A stretch of DNA of 64,000 bases from Actinoallomurus sp040655075 (lineage in GTDB: Bacteria > Actinomycetota > Actinomycetes > Streptosporangiales > Streptosporangiaceae): assembly GCF_040655075.1 (NCBI RefSeq), contig NZ_JBFAJC010000033.1, forward strand, positions 52,544-116,543. Direction: 5' to 3'. The first letter of the stretch is position 1. Each line of letters begins with the position of its first letter. The notes under the pieces are model-generated. The model did not search any database, was not told the origin of the DNA, and saw nothing but the letters and a program-made list of their open reading frames with translations. Shown here piece by piece: positions 28,079-35,938 of this stretch. A program made the position numbers and the translations under genes.

Positions 28079-29778
28079 GTCAAATAGCTCGTGACGGGAG
28101 AGGACCGCTGCAAAACTCTTGTCATTCCCGGGGCTGGCAATCTATGGGCCGCCATTGCCGCGAAGACGTAAAGCAGTGCAGCATATCCGCGGATGTCATC
28201 CGCTGCGGGATCATCGAAATTTTTCACGACCTGCTCTTCGGTAAAATTATAAGCAGGAGTGAACCCGTTCTGAAAATCTTTCCACAAGATGAATCGGGCG
28301 GCCAGGTCTGTGGCGAAATCAAAAGCATCACTCAGATGCTCTCGGACCAGGAAGCCTTGACCTTGGTCCCATAGAGCTTCGCCGTCGTTCAGTGCATTAA
28401 GGAGGAACTCGGAGAGTCCGCCACTAGATACGCCTTGATTGTAATGGACGTAGGCTCCACCCGGATCCCCTATTGCCGGCGGGCCGATCAGCGCCCCCCG
28501 CCCCAGGCTACTGATCACCCATCCTTCGGAACTCGGAAAGACGACTTCTAGGGGCACAGTTGGTGCACTGCCGGGCGCGCCGGGAATATTCGCAAGACGG
28601 TACTCGATCTGCTCGTATGCGTTGAAGCTCAAGCTGGGATCTCGGTATTGCACCTCGTTTGGATATGTTTTCATAATGCCGACATTGATTTCGGCGATCA
28701 CCCAATCTTCATCGTCCACATACCCGCTATCGCCGGCGGCCTCGAGCGCGGCTTCTCTATCGCGAAACATTCGCTGGTCGGGGGTGACCCAAACAACTTC
28801 ACCTTCGACCACCAAAGACAAGCCAAGTCGGCTGTTCTCCGCCAGTGTCTCCCCGTAAATACCTCCTGGGCCACCCTCTTCCGCTAGTGCGATCAGATTG
28901 CCTGGTTCGTGTTCGGTGGCTGATCCTGCGATGAACTCGGCGTACCGTCCCTCCGGTGATGGGGGCTCACCGGCGAGCAGCTCGACAGGAAAGTCTTCGC
29001 TTGTGGCCACGAACTGCAGACCCGAAAACCGGTCGGGCAGGTCCGGTTCGCCGTTTTCTTGGCCGTCAAGGGCGATAAGGTCGCCGTTGTCATTGAACAC
29101 ATTGAAGGCGTGCGCGAAAGGGCGTCCAGGAATGTCGATTACAAGAATTCCGCGAGCGCCGGAACCTGCCGACGACAGAATTCGAGCAACTCGCTCATAG
29201 TCGCTGACACTAACGAGTCGCCGACCTTCAATGTAGTTATTCAGATAGTCTCGAGGGGTTTTTTCTCCTACCTCTGACGGCGCTACCCACTCCCACCAGC
29301 GGCTTGCGCCAGGCTCAAGGCCCGCGTTTTCTCGCAGCGCATTATCGACGGCGATCGCGGCATAGAGGCAGCGGTTCGCCGCCCCCAGGTTCGCGCCGCG
29401 TCCAGGCCGGTCCACCGCCTCGAGCCATGGGTAGCGTTGCTCCACTACCGAAGCACCAAGACGCTTGAAGAACCTTCCAGGCTCCGCAGGGGTACCAGCC
29501 TGGGCGACTGCTCCGGAGTCTGCGCGGGGTGCCGCGGATAGCTGTGTTTGGGTTCCGACGGTTGTGGTCACCGTGGCGGGCCGCAGGATCACCGGCTCGC
29601 CCGACGCACCGGAATCCTGGTGGGGGTCGGTGCCCAGCGTGATCATCCCGTTCGGGTGCAACGTCCCCTCAATGACCTGCACACACGCCGCCCCATGCCT
29701 GGCCGCGCTGTGTCGGGACGTACGCCACTCCACTCGCCCGACCCTCACCCGAACACCGTCTTCGACCGGCATGGCCAC
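28072..29778 (-). CDS. N-terminal part of giant protein: DUF397-like plus papain-fold domain
   Basis: 568 codons from a GTG at 29778, preceded by AGGGAAGGG; an ATG at 29772 is the alternative start. Residues 14-50 (VEWRTSRHS...ACVQV) follow the DUF397 pattern W-x-x-S-x-x-S...C-V-x-V. Residues about 125-245 look like a papain-fold (Tox-PL-type) cysteine enzyme: ANRCLYAAIAVDNAL (Cys near 136), FAHAFNVFND (His near 222) and IALDGQENG (Asp near 238). Such domains act as deamidases or peptidases in bacterial toxins; activity here is inferred. The last ~17 residues (after LPAPG) look unlike the rest. The next frame continues plausibly with NDKSFAAVLSRHELFD into the following gene, so a one-base loss at the CCCCGGG run near 28120 probably split one ~4045-residue gene. 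Copy B of the conserved upstream element lies 68 bases upstream. Confidence 0.8.
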   Translation of the reverse strand: MAMPVEDGVRVRVGRVEWRTSRHSAARHGAACVQVIEGTLHPNGMITLGTDPHQDSGASGEPVILRPATVTTTVGTQTQLSAAPRADSGAVAQAGTPAEPGRFFKRLGASVVEQRYPWLEAVDRPGRGANLGAANRCLYAAIAVDNALRENAGLEPGASRWWEWVAPSEVGEKTPRDYLNNYIEGRRLVSVSDYERVARILSSAGSGARGILVIDIPGRPFAHAFNVFNDNGDLIALDGQENGEPDLPDRFSGLQFVATSEDFPVELLAGEPPSPEGRYAEFIAGSATEHEPGNLIALAEEGGPGGIYGETLAENSRLGLSLVVEGEVVWVTPDQRMFRDREAALEAAGDSGYVDDEDWVIAEINVGIMKTYPNEVQYRDPSLSFNAYEQIEYRLANIPGAPGSAPTVPLEVVFPSSEGWVISSLGRGALIGPPAIGDPGGAYVHYNQGVSSGGLSEFLLNALNDGEALWDQGQGFLVREHLSDAFDFATDLAARFILWKDFQNGFTPAYNFTEEQVVKNFDDPAADDIRGYAALLYVFAAMAAHRLPAPGMTRVLQRSSPVTSYLTC

Positions 29779-29845
29779 AACGCCCTTCCCTGATCCGCGG
29801 ACCGCGCCTCACGCAGCCCACGCCCGAAGAACCAAACCCACTCTC

Positions 29846-29920
29846 TAAGGCATACGAGCCCCACCGCATTCTGGTTTGACGCCAGGCGACTTCATTTACG
29901 CCGGATACAACCGGCCTTGC
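29846..29920 (-). promoter_or_regulatory. Conserved upstream element, copy B
   Basis: Minus-strand GCAAGGCCGGTTGTATCCGG (29920-29901), then 38 bases, then GGGGCTCGTATGCCTTA (29862-29846). It matches copy A at 17441-17366: the 17-base block is identical and the 20-base block has one change. Only one half of the copy A inverted repeat is kept. It lies 68 bases before the GTG at 29778. The rest of 29779-30047 contains nothing I can identify. Confidence 0.6.
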
Positions 29921-30047
29921 GCTCGGCGATGGTCACCCAACAGTTGCTCATGAACCCGATCCGCATGCCGCTCGGCGAACTCCACCCGCCCGCGAGGGAA
30001 CCGGTCCTGCTGGGGTGAACCGGCAACCCCTTATTTGGTGGCGGCGG

Positions 30048-30617
30048 CTACGGCGTTCGGCGACACCCGGCAAGGAGGCGGGCGACCATGTGTTGCGCGT
30101 CGGTCCGGTCGTAGCCGCCGCCGAGGATGCACAGATTCCCGACGGCGCGCATCAGCGTGTACGCGGCGACGTCCGGGTCGAACTCGCCGGCGGCCACGCC
30201 GGCGTCGATCAGCGTCGCGCATGCCGGCACCAGTTTGTCGAGCATGAGCGTGTGCAGGTTCTGGAGGCTCGGGTCCTCGGACCGCAACGCGGCGCCGAGG
30301 CCGTGCTTGGTGACCAGGAACTCCACGAACGCATCGATCCACCGCGTCAGCGCCGTTGCGGGGGAGATGGGTTCGCGCAGGAGCTTGGGCGCCAGCGCGG
30401 CGCACTCGTCGACCTGGTGCCGGTATACGGCGGTGACCAGATCCGCCCGGGTCGGGAAATGCCGGTAGACGGTGCCGAGGCCGACTCCGGCGCGTCCGGC
30501 GATGTCGCGGATGGGCGCCTGCACTCCCTGGTCCACGAACACGGCCGCCGCCGCTGACAGCAGGGACTCACGGGTGCGCTGCGCTCCCGCTTGGCGCGCC
30601 CCGGACGGTTCGGGCAC
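30048..30617 (-). CDS. TetR-family repressor
   Basis: 189 residues. The N-terminal helix-turn-helix is classic TetR: RESLLSAAAAVFVDQGVQAP, then IRDIAGRAGVGLGTVYRHFP at about 36-55. The C-terminal ~120 residues form the ligand and dimer domain with no specific signature. It is divergent from the alpha/beta hydrolase gene at 30718. The 100-bp gap holds two near-identical palindromes, so the protein probably represses both genes and is released by an unknown small molecule. The start is GTG. Confidence 0.88.
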   Translation of the reverse strand: MPEPSGARQAGAQRTRESLLSAAAAVFVDQGVQAPIRDIAGRAGVGLGTVYRHFPTRADLVTAVYRHQVDECAALAPKLLREPISPATALTRWIDAFVEFLVTKHGLGAALRSEDPSLQNLHTLMLDKLVPACATLIDAGVAAGEFDPDVAAYTLMRAVGNLCILGGGYDRTDAQHMVARLLAGCRRTP

Positions 30618-30634
30618 AACGTCCTCCCTTGCTC

Positions 30635-30674
30635 GCGGAACAATGTTCCGCTAAGTTTGCGGAACCATGTTCCG
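30635..30674. promoter_or_regulatory. Twin palindromic TetR operators
   Basis: GCGGAACAATGTTCCGC (30635-30651, a 17-base inverted repeat with a central A) and GCGGAACCATGTTCCG (30659-30674) are spaced 24 bp centre to centre, about two helical turns. They lie between the divergent TetR and hydrolase genes and fit two dimers on one face. An ATG at 30667 inside the second palindrome is not a likely start codon. Confidence 0.75.
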
Positions 30675-30717
30675 TCAAATTATGGCAGAACGGTCAACCC
30701 CAGAAGGCAAGGTCACC

Positions 30718-31629
30718 ATGCCCACCGACCAGCTCGGCCGACAGATCATCGCGGTCAAGCCCATCACCGTCCCCTCCACCGACCGCGGCATCGAGCTGCA
30801 GGTGAAGGTCACCGCCCCGGCGTCGGGCGAGAACCTGCCGGTCATCGTGTTCTCCCACGGCAACGCGTGGTCGCTGGACGGGTACGAGCCCCTTGCCGAC
30901 CGGTGGGCCGCGGCCGGGTTCGTCGTCGTGCAGCCGACCCACCTGGACTCCCGCCGCAACGGCATCGGATTCGACGACCCGCGGTTCGGCACCATCTGGC
31001 GCGTACGCATCGCCGACCTCCACGCGATCCTCGACGACCTCAACGGCATCCTCGCCCAGGCCGGCGGCCTGGACGTCCGGATCGAACACGACCGTATCGC
31101 CGCTGTCGGGCACTCCTGGGGCGCCCAGACCGTCGGAACCCTCCTCGGCGCGCGCGTCTTCGACGCCGACGGTGTGTCAGGAGAGGACTTCTCCCACCCC
31201 GCGGTCAGGGCGGGCGCACTCATCGCGGCGCCCGGAACCGGCGACACCCTCACCCCGTTCGCAGCCGAGCACCTGCCGTTCATGAAGCCGGACTACTCCA
31301 CCATGACCATCCCGGCACTCATCATCGCCGGTGGCAAGGACCAGTCGGCGATGTCCACCCGCGGACCGGACTGGTTCACCGACGCCTACCACCTCAGCCC
31401 GGCCCCCAAGAGCCTGCTCACCATCACCGAGGGCGAGCACACTCTCGGTGGCGTCGCCGGCGAGAAAGTCGCCGAGACCACCGACGAAGATCCGGCCCGC
31501 GTCGCCCTCGTCGCAGACGCGATCTCCGCCTACCTCCTCGACACCTTCAAGCTCGACGGCACTGCCTGGGCGGCCCTCCACGACGACGCCACCGCCGGTA
31601 GCGGCGCCTGGAGCATCGACCGCAAGTAA
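30718..31629 (+). CDS. Alpha/beta hydrolase, chlorophyllase/PAF-acetylhydrolase-like
   Basis: 303 residues. I chose the ATG at 30718, which has AAGGCAAGG just upstream, over the ATG at 30667, which lies inside the operator. The fold markers are VIVFSHGNAWSLDGY (oxyanion region), GHSWGAQT near 127 (nucleophile Ser in GxSxG), IAGGKDQSA near 204 (Asp strand) and GEHTLGG near 241 (catalytic His). There is no signal peptide, so it is probably cytoplasmic. The substrate is unknown. Control by the divergent TetR gene is likely from the shared twin operators. Confidence 0.85.
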   Translation: MPTDQLGRQIIAVKPITVPSTDRGIELQVKVTAPASGENLPVIVFSHGNAWSLDGYEPLADRWAAAGFVVVQPTHLDSRRNGIGFDDPRFGTIWRVRIADLHAILDDLNGILAQAGGLDVRIEHDRIAAVGHSWGAQTVGTLLGARVFDADGVSGEDFSHPAVRAGALIAAPGTGDTLTPFAAEHLPFMKPDYSTMTIPALIIAGGKDQSAMSTRGPDWFTDAYHLSPAPKSLLTITEGEHTLGGVAGEKVAETTDEDPARVALVADAISAYLLDTFKLDGTAWAALHDDATAGSGAWSIDRK

Positions 31630-31682
31630 CCCCATGCGCGGCCGGGCCCAGAGCGACACCTGCTCGAGCCCAGCCGCGCACT

Positions 31683-31766
31683 GCACTGGTCACCGGATCC
31701 ACCAGCGAGATCGGACGCGCTCTCGCGCTCGCCAAGACGATGGCGGGCCGACATGCCGGCCAGTGA
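31683..31766 (+). pseudogene. Short-chain dehydrogenase N-terminal fragment
   Basis: A frame of 27 residues reads ALVTGSTSEIGRALALAKTM and ends in TGA. ALVTGSTSxIGRALA is the nucleotide-binding turn (TGxxxGxG region, final Gly position conserved as IG) of SDR enzymes. Nothing of the catalytic SYK region follows. It is a remnant at the edge of a cluster of gene scraps. Confidence 0.5.
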
Positions 31767-31842
31767 TCCGGCCGGACGGTGGCGGATGGCGCTGGAGGCC
31801 GGCGACGCGGTCGGCAAGGGCCAACGGCGCCCGCCGGGAACA

Positions 31843-32010
31843 TCAGGAGAAATTGACGCCGTTCATGGTGGGCTGAAGCGTGCCCAGGACCAGGGAACCG
31901 CAGATCGAAGGCTCGTCGCCGCCGGCGTAGTGGGCGGGAATCCAGGAGTTGTGCCAGGCGACGCCGATGCCGGAGCTAGGGCCGCGGCCGTGGCCGGTCT
32001 GCCAAGACCA
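31843..32010 (-). pseudogene. C-terminal fragment of an unidentified protein
   Basis: 55 codons after an in-frame stop, rich in Trp, His, Gly and aromatic residues: SGIGVAWHNSWIPAHYAGG and ICGSLVLGTLQPTMNGVNFS, then TGA. The composition looks like real coding sequence, perhaps the end of a secreted enzyme or tail protein, but I do not recognise the family. No start or upstream part is present. Confidence 0.35.
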
Positions 32011-32096
32011 CAATTATGTACCGCCATGACTGTGACGTCGGCTTTCTGACACCCCTGGCGTCGCAGGTAGCGGCCCACCGGCGGTTCCCCCAGGAA

Positions 32097-32282
32097 TCAG
32101 CCGAGATACTTGAGCGCCGCCGCCACGGGCAGCAGGCCGACCTCGCTCGACGCCTTGACCAGGACGACGTCGGACGGCCGTACCAGGTCCGAGAGGAGCT
32201 CGATCGCGGCGTCCGTGTCCGGCACCGACCGTACGGACACGCCCGCGCCGCCGGCGGCCTCGGCCAGCGACTCCGGGCCGTC
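32097..32282 (-). pseudogene. murF: MurF C-terminal fragment
   Basis: About 61 residues ending in TGA, with DTDAAIELLSDLVRPSDVVL followed by VKASSEVGLLPVAAAL. This is the C-terminal Rossmann-like end of UDP-MurNAc-tripeptide:D-Ala-D-Ala ligase (family pattern: aa..L...l.pGDvVLvKgSr...le.va..L). The rest of the roughly 450-residue enzyme is absent, so this is a scrap and not the cell's MurF. It abuts the TrkA-like relic on the other strand. Confidence 0.5.
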
Positions 32283-32285
32283 GCC

Positions 32286-33155
32286 GGATCCCAGTACTTC
32301 GTCGTGATCGGCAGCGACGTGGCACGCAAGGTCTGCGGCTCCCTGCAAGCGGCCGGACACCGTGTGTGCCACCTCACCCAACCCACCGACGACGATCTGC
32401 GCCAGGCCCTGGACCGGGAGGTGGTAGGCGTCGCAGTCCTGCTTGACAACGACGTCGAGTCCCTGCGGTACGCGCTGGCGCCGAGTGCCCTGGCCAGGCG
32501 GAGGTTCGGGGCTGCCGGGTCCCGCTCGACCGCGACCACGCCGATGCCCAGGGCCTGCAGCTGGGTACATAGCCGCAGCGCCACCTGTCCGAGCCCCACG
32601 ACGACCACGTGGCCTGCTCGGGGCAGGGCCCGGGCGCCCACGATGCCGACCGAGCGCGGCGCCAGCAGACGATCGACCACACCTGCTGTGAAGACAGCGG
32701 TGAAGACAATGGTTGTACCTGTCGTCGTCGCCGACGCCATCGATAGGTTCGTACTGCGCGAACTCGGCCTCCAGCGAGCGCAGGCGATGGCTGCCGTGGC
32801 CTCGGACGACCTGGACAACATCGCCGTCTCGGTGGTGGCACTCGCGGTCGCGCCCGAGTTGCGCGTGGTCATGCGTGCGGGGGACCACGAGGCCATCGCG
32901 GAGACCCGCTCGCTGTTCAAGATCGGTCTCGTCCACGACCTGGGCAGTCTGAGCGCGGCTTACACCACCGCGAGCCTGATCGGGCTCCGGCCGCGCGGTG
33001 TGCTGACACACGGCAAGCGGCTCCTGGTGGAACGCGCGGACGGACGCTTCGTGCCCTGGCCGCAAGCGGACCGGTGCGGCCACCCACAGGAGAGAGACAC
33101 CGACGCGGACATCAGCGCCCGCGTATCCGCTGGAGAGCGTCCATCAGGTCTCTGA
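32286..33155 (+). pseudogene. TrkA/RCK-type potassium channel protein, broken by internal inversion
   Basis: Plus-strand segments on both sides encode parts of a two-domain TrkA-N/RCK protein: YFVVIGSDVARKVCGSLQAA to DNDVESLRYAL on the left, and PVVVADAIDRFVLRELG, SDDLDNIAVSVVAL and HEAIAETRSLFKIG on the right. The missing middle (VVDRLLAPRSVG, then GHVVVVGLGQVALRLC, the second NAD-binding GxGxxG-type site) is present on the minus strand at 32480-32714. Flipping exactly that 235-bp piece restores one uninterrupted frame through both junctions. The N-terminus is also missing. In its present state it cannot make the protein. Confidence 0.8.
32480..32714 (-). other. 235-bp micro-inversion inside the TrkA-like gene
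   Basis: The minus strand here reads ATIVFTAVFTAGVVDRLLAP and AGHVVVVGLGQVALRLCTQL in one frame. When the piece is re-inverted, LRYAL joins ATIVF, and LARALG joins VPVVVADA, both in frame. Short inverted repeats GGTAC (32468-32472) and GTACC (32715-32719) lie at or near the ends. No recombinase site or gene is evident beside it. Confidence 0.8.
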
Positions 33156-33231
33156 GAACCGGCGCCACTGCAAGATCAGCCGAGCAGCGTCCAGGACTCG
33201 ACCTCGTCCTCTGGATGGAGCCCGCCGGGTC

Positions 33232-34053
33232 TCAGCGTCGTCCGGCGGTCGCCTCGATCAACTCGTAGGCCAGGTCGAAGCGGACGCCGTCGGGATTGCT
33301 CAGTCCCTTCTCCGCGTACCAGGAGTCGTCGGCCTCCGGGTGGGGGCCGCTCACCCCGACGCGGCCCTTGCCGTACGGGGCGATGACGACGGCGGCCGTT
33401 CCGTTGGGGTAGGTCGCCAGGACGGTGGCGTCGGCGCCGGCGTCCAGGAAGAAGGCCGGCCCGTCCTGGAAGTACATGTGCCGCGGCTTGCCCTGCCAGT
33501 TCACAGCCACCACGGTGTCGCGATCGTCGGGGACTGTGGCGCCGGGGGAGCCGACGTACCCGTTGGTGTCGCCGGGCAGCAGGTCGAAGCCCGGATTGCG
33601 CCCGGCCAGATAGGCGCCGAAGCACAGGCCCAGGTAGCTGCCGCCCTTCCGGACCCAGTCGCGCATCACCCCGGCAGAGCCGCTCAGGTGTCGCCAGGTT
33701 CCCTCGAGGTCGGCGCCGCCGCCGGGCTGGACGTACAGCTGCGCGTCGGCCAGATCGGCGGCGGTCAGGGAACCCTTGGCGCCCACGTACTTGACCCGGT
33801 ACGGCTGCGGTGCCCTGCGCAGCAGGGCGGCCACGGTCGGCCCGCATGCGGGGCAGCCCTGCGGGCCGTTGTAGATCAGCGCGAGGCGCGGTCGGTCGCT
33901 CCGCTCGTTGACATTCGATTTGGCCTTCGATTTGGCATTCGATTGGGCGCAGCCGGTGGCCAGCAGGGCGGCGGCAGGGAGGACGCCGAAGAGCAGCCGA
34001 CGCCGGTCCACAGTGGTCGGACGGGGATCGGCGCTCGGGTCCATGCCGGGCAT
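33232..34053 (-). CDS. Lipoprotein with class I glutamine-amidotransferase-like (BPL_N) fold
   Basis: 273 residues from the ATG at 34053, chosen because AGAGGAGAGA precedes it; an upstream ATG at 34089 lacks such a site. The N-terminus has arginines (DRRRLLFG) and a lipobox, LLATGC, so it is probably exported and lipid-anchored. The mature part begins RPRLALIYNGPQGCPACGPT and contains LYVQPGGGADL and GGSYLGLCFGAYLAG. These match the biotin-protein ligase N-terminal (BPL_N) amidotransferase-like family, with the nucleophile-elbow Cys in LGLCFGA. YGKGRVGVSGPHPEA near the end is also typical. Substrate and role are unknown. Confidence 0.75.
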   Translation of the reverse strand: MPGMDPSADPRPTTVDRRRLLFGVLPAAALLATGCAQSNAKSKAKSNVNERSDRPRLALIYNGPQGCPACGPTVAALLRRAPQPYRVKYVGAKGSLTAADLADAQLYVQPGGGADLEGTWRHLSGSAGVMRDWVRKGGSYLGLCFGAYLAGRNPGFDLLPGDTNGYVGSPGATVPDDRDTVVAVNWQGKPRHMYFQDGPAFFLDAGADATVLATYPNGTAAVVIAPYGKGRVGVSGPHPEADDSWYAEKGLSNPDGVRFDLAYELIEATAGRR

Positions 34054-34634
34054 GGTCTCTCTCCTCTGTCTACCGTTGGCGATGAACAACTGCTCTGGTT
34101 TTGTACCTGTTAGTCAGGCGCGGCCGCTGATGCCGCCTGGAATTGCGGAGGTCCGAAGACGCTGCCGAGGAACACGTCGCCGAGGCTGCCGCGGACAGGA
34201 TCTTGTCCCGGCGGGGTGGCGGGGGCTCCGCCGGTCGGGTCAAGTCATGGCACTTCGGCCTACGGAGAGCGAGCCGCAACGGTTCAACGACCTCATGCTG
34301 CAAAGCTCGGCTTGCGAACCTGGAACGAGGAGCGCGAGGTGCCCCCGTGCCGGCTGACGCTCTGACAACGTTGTCGCCCGCCTCGCCCGTGCGGCGACCC
34401 GGGGCTCAGTTCTGGCAGGGGCCGAGATCAGCGAGACTCGGGCCGGCGCAGACGGGTGTGCCCGCCTACCGGAGAAGCCTTCTGGTCGCCCAAGACCGAC
34501 GCCGCCATCCGCCGCATCGACCTGCCACCCAGGTGGTCGAGCCTTCGGGTTGGGTGAGTTGGCTTGGCCCGGCCTCGGTCGGGCAGCGGTGTGAGTCCGG
34601 CCAGCGATACCCGGGGCGGCCGGGCGGGTAGCGC
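34054..34634. other. Gene-poor stretch with a possible integrase scrap
   Basis: About 580 bases without a convincing gene. Long frames exist on both strands but have no family features. One short plus-strand frame, 34471-34557, reads FWSPKTDAAIRRIDLPPR and then stops. It is like the PKTxxSxRxIxLPP turn of phage-type tyrosine recombinases. The match is only about 15 residues and could be chance. Confidence 0.3.
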
Positions 34635-35825
34635 TTACGGGCTCTTGATTCTGCTCCGTCCCGCCAGCTCCACCGGTTCACCGCCGAGCAGCAGGCCTTG
34701 AACGGTCAGGAACTCCGCGCCTGCCATCCCTACCGAGGCGTGCCCGGTCACGCCCTGTTCGAGCAGGGCCCGAGCCACCATCGCGGCTCCTCGATGCCGC
34801 GGTGGCCACCAGCCTCGGCCGCGTACCGTCCAGGTGCCCGACCTGCCGAACACGCCCTTTTCCAGGGACCGTAGCCACGCGGGCAGGTCTGTCGGCGCGG
34901 TGGGCGTGTACAGCTGTGGGCACAGCAGCAGTGTGATTCTCTCCCGCAGCGAGTGGGCCGGGTGGTCGGCTTCGATGAGCAGTTCCTCCGCCGTGACCTG
35001 GAGGGACGGTTCCGCGCCGGGCGTCCTTGTGACGGCGAGGCGGGCGTCGGGTGGCAGGCGGACGTCGCCGGGTATCGGCAGCGGCTCGGCCCATCGAATC
35101 GCCCACCCGCGGCCGAGCTCGACCATCAGCGTTTCGTACACGTGAGCGAAGTCGCCGAGCGAACGGAGCGGGAGCGGCGTCGTGTCCCGTGGATGGAACA
35201 GGCGGACCAGGTCGTCCACGAGCTGTACGGTCTCCCCGCGGAGGTTGAGCGTCTCGTGTCCCCACCCGGTGACCCACAGCACGTACTCGTCCGAGCGGAC
35301 ATGTCTCTTGATCTCGACCGGCTGGGGGTACCGCGCGCGTACGCTTCCCGGGTCGTAGTCGGGCGGTGCCGTACCGAGCATCCCCGCGAGCGCGACGAGC
35401 ACCCGGCGAAGATCGCGGCCGTCCCGCAGCGTTGCGGGCAGCGGCCAGTTCGACACGTGCGTGCCGGGCAGGGTCACCTTGATCCAGTCCGTCTTGACGC
35501 GGTCGCGCGGGGTCGCCCACAGCCACCACGAATCCGGCGAGTGGACCGTAAAGCCCACCTCCAGCACGTTGTCGTCGGCGAGATCGGACATCAGGGTGTC
35601 GATCGTGCGGGGGTAGGTGTAGCTGATCTTCTGGTCGTAGTCGGGGCCGTTCGGCGGTCCGCCAAAGCGCGGTGTCTTCTCTCCGCCGCGCTGCACCGAG
35701 AATCCCTCGGGTGATACGGCGAAGCGGTCGAAGATCTCGGCCAGCCAATCCTCAAGGGCTCCGGATCCAGCCCGCCAGCTCAGGTGCTCCACTCGGCATC
35801 CCACCTGTCCGCGATCACCGTACAT
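34635..35825 (-). CDS. Hypothetical protein, 396 residues
   Basis: I do not recognise a family. It is a soluble protein, rich in Trp and Pro, with no signal peptide or membrane helix. Notable stretches are KISYTYPRTIDTLMSDLADD, DSWWLWATPRDRVKTDWIKV and YVLWVTGWGHETLNLRGETV. The ending GLLLGGEPVELAGRSRIK resembles a phosphotransfer or sugar-binding loop only vaguely. Codon use is normal for a GC-rich actinomycete, which supports it being real. The start is uncertain (ATG at 35825 or nearby GTG codons). It faces the truncated glycosyltransferase gene divergently. Confidence 0.65.
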   Translation of the reverse strand: MYGDRGQVGCRVEHLSWRAGSGALEDWLAEIFDRFAVSPEGFSVQRGGEKTPRFGGPPNGPDYDQKISYTYPRTIDTLMSDLADDNVLEVGFTVHSPDSWWLWATPRDRVKTDWIKVTLPGTHVSNWPLPATLRDGRDLRRVLVALAGMLGTAPPDYDPGSVRARYPQPVEIKRHVRSDEYVLWVTGWGHETLNLRGETVQLVDDLVRLFHPRDTTPLPLRSLGDFAHVYETLMVELGRGWAIRWAEPLPIPGDVRLPPDARLAVTRTPGAEPSLQVTAEELLIEADHPAHSLRERITLLLCPQLYTPTAPTDLPAWLRSLEKGVFGRSGTWTVRGRGWWPPRHRGAAMVARALLEQGVTGHASVGMAGAEFLTVQGLLLGGEPVELAGRSRIKSP

Positions 35826-35938
35826 CCTCGCGATCAGAGCAGCCGGCGGCCCCGGTCAGGCCGGCGGCGTTGCGCAGGATCGCGGGGCACTCATGCCGTA
35901 GGTTGCGGTCCAGGCGGAAACCACGCGCCCCGGTAGGT

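Noticed and set aside
32016..33155. Uninterrupted 379-codon plus-strand frame across the TrkA region
   Set aside because: The middle part encodes no sensible protein because the 235-bp segment is inverted; openness is a GC effect.
34240..34330. Possible tRNA-like stretch around GGTTCAACGACC
   Set aside because: No cloverleaf can be drawn with a proper acceptor stem and anticodon arm.
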